From: Orthonyx spaldingii
Lineage: Eukaryota > Chordata > Aves > Passeriformes > Orthonychidae
Length of the DNA stretch: 64,000 nt
Assembly: GCA_013397795.1 (NCBI GenBank)
Contig: VZTJ01001640.1
Location: 2,386,844-2,450,843 of the forward strand
Direction of reading: 5' to 3'
The notes below the pieces were generated by a model. That model saw only the letters and a program-made list of their open reading frames with translations, was not told the origin of the DNA and searched no databases. Below, piece after piece: positions 62,401-64,000 of this stretch (positions are counted from its first letter, which is position 1; each line of letters opens with the position of its first letter). The position numbers and the translations under genes were made by a program.

Positions 62401-64000
62401 AGAGACAACGGCAGTGTTTCACAGGTGGTCGCAGCGGAATGCTAAACAGGCAGGACCAGGTCCCGCAGGTACCGCAGGATGTGGAGTTGATTTGTCCGAT
62501 CCTACGTGACTAATATTAAATATCACCATATGGAGCTGAAGTCTTCCCCACGAGTTTATCACTAATTCATCTAAGGGTGACTTTTGTTGTCAAAGTAACG
62601 CCGGGCTTTTCTTTCTTTTCTCTGTGTTGCTACACTGTCTTCTTCCCCCCCCGTTTCTGAGAACTACTCAAGGCAAACAGAAATATTAATTAAACTGTTT
62701 AAAAAATAATCCTTGCAGAAAGGTTATTCTTGCACCTAGATGTGTGAATGGAAAGTGTGTAATTTGGTCACAGGGGGAAAAAATAGCTCACTTCCCACCT
62801 ATCTCTAGTGAAATCAGTTGCTTAGCTGTGAACCTTATTCTTAGCAGAGAAGCAGAATTTATTCCATGTAAACAGTATCATCTATCACCTGATTTTTTTA
62901 CCCTGTTTGCACAAGTATTTTGTGAGTTTATATTTGCCAGCTGGACTATTTAGCTGGCAGTTTTAAGGGAATCAATTCAAGCCTTCAACACATGGTCAAA
63001 GCTGTTCACCTTGACTCTTCACTTCTTATAAACAATTACTGGATTCTCAAAGTTGTGTACACACACTTCAAATCCCTGATCAAACGGCTGACATGCCTGG
63101 ACACTTAAAATTAACCAAACCTCTTTCTCAGGGCAGGACCCTCTTATGTGCATGGAAATAAAGGCTGTCCCCCTACTCTTCCCAATGAACTCCTTCTCTT
63201 GCTTGTTTCTCAAACCAATCTCTTTTAATGCTGTTTATTTCCAGAATCCCATTGTGCTGGGCACTGTGAAAACACAGAAGCAGAACAGATCTTTGAATCC
63301 TTACAGCCAAAACATGTCCCTGATGCATCAAATTAGCCTTTTAAATCAAAAGCTGCCTCCTGCTTGGAAACTCATAGCTGCTTCTGCTTTCTCTGTTGCC
63401 GTCACAGAGATATTTTTGTTTTCTGATGCCCAGACCAGAATCTTGTCTTCGCTCTTGACCATTCCACTGGGTTTTGTCCACGGTGAGAGATGCTCTCTCC
63501 AAATTCGCTTTCCAAGCATCAGAGAGGCAACTCAGGGTTGGGAGTTACAGCCAGGGCAAGCAGCTCTGCTCTTGTTCTTGTTCCTCCGGATGCTGCATAA
63601 CGTGCGAGTGATGAGGGGAAGATTGATGCAGTGGCCAGCACAGTTCAGGTTGCAGCCGCTTGCTCCCTGAGAGCCCATTAAAGGGAAGATTTAGATGCAG
63701 CAGTAGTTGTTGGGATGGCTGGAGAGTTAATTCCACGTGGAGGACAATTAGCAGCTCCTACTGAGGCAGAACCCGCACGCTGCCATGCTCGGGGCTTCCT
63801 TCCCTGCCCCGAGGAAGCTTTTACCTCACCTGAGCCACCTTCTCCCTCACTGCCTCCTGCAGAACGAGGGGGTGAATATCACTCAGGGAAACGTGTGTGG
63901 GGCTGTGCAGCCCATTGGATCCAAGCACCAGTTCCAGCTCCGTGTGCAAAATTCCCAGTGTTTGGCACTGAATAAAGACTGGATATTTTTAGGTGGTCAT
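56406..64000. other. Unique non-coding DNA, more CpG-rich toward the right end
   Basis: No gene is established. The longest open frame of the window (174 codons, plus, 63146-63670) and a 163-codon minus-strand frame (57478-57969) show no recognisable domain and are consistent with chance in 64 kb. From about 62230 to 62610 CpG becomes more frequent, about 17 in 380 bases, and again from 63770. At 63863 a splice-acceptor-like sequence opens a frame that stays open to the window edge (see findings). The window may approach a gene on its right. Confidence 0.45.

Noticed and set aside
63146..63670. 174-codon plus-strand open frame, the longest in the window
   Set aside because: No domain, signal or family resemblance. 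A rough expectation from stop-codon frequency makes one frame of this size plausible by chance in 64 kb read in six frames.
1..64000. tRNA, rRNA, known microRNA or CRISPR array
   Set aside because: No tRNA B-box with a matching cloverleaf, no rRNA-like block, no mature microRNA that I recognise, and no regularly spaced direct repeats were seen in reading by eye. A covariance-model search would be decisive.

Overview
This window looks like non-coding nuclear DNA from a bird, most likely gene-desert, intergenic or long-intron sequence. Four things point to a bird. (1) Almost every interspersed repeat I can recognise is a CR1 LINE, several with the typical avian CR1 3' end (a ...GGTCCCTTCCAACCTAAAT...-like stretch, then ATTCTATGATTCT-like repeats). 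(2) Repeat density is low. (3) I recognise no L1, Alu-like or other abundant mammalian-type SINE. (4) Composition is moderately AT-rich and poor in CpG. The species cannot be fixed by eye. There is one assembly gap of 40 Ns at 29824-29863, inside a poly-T run. I found no convincing protein-coding gene, tRNA, rRNA, known microRNA, CRISPR array, or bacterial or viral gene. The many 60-174 codon open frames look like chance.

Layout. 1-4 kb: unique non-coding DNA. 4.1-4.3 kb: an ancient MIR-type SINE. 5.0-6.1 kb: two adjoining CR1 pieces, a very old reverse-transcriptase (RT) stretch followed by a CR1 RT C-terminus and 3' end. 6.1-16.2 kb: unique DNA with pyrimidine-rich low-complexity tracts. 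16.3 kb: an old minus-strand CR1/L3-like RT C-terminus. 16.5-28.4 kb: AT-rich, repeat-poor DNA with possible conserved non-coding blocks around 19.3 and 26.1-26.6 kb and three small repeat relics (20.1, 22.45 and 25.7 kb). 28.4 kb: a T/G-rich low-complexity tract. 29.8 kb: the gap. 30-44 kb: unique DNA holding a CpG-dense 195-bp patch at 35.7-35.9 kb, a GATA/E-box cluster at 36.4-36.5 kb and a G-quadruplex motif at 37.7 kb. 44.2-44.8 kb: a CR1 whose endonuclease start is joined directly to its 3' end. 47.8-48.1 kb: another CR1 3' end. 54.7 kb: an A/C-rich tract with a perfect hairpin. 56.3 kb: a weak minus-strand CR1 tail. 62.2-64 kb: somewhat more CpG-rich DNA, ending in a possible exon that runs off the window.

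No set of genes works together here. The functional candidates are cis-regulatory: the CpG patch, the GATA/E-box cluster, the AT-rich blocks with homeodomain-type sites, and a MAF-like palindrome. All are inferences from motif content. I did not find an undescribed biological system in this window. The best-supported observations are the repeat relics, in particular the internally deleted CR1 at 44.2 kb.
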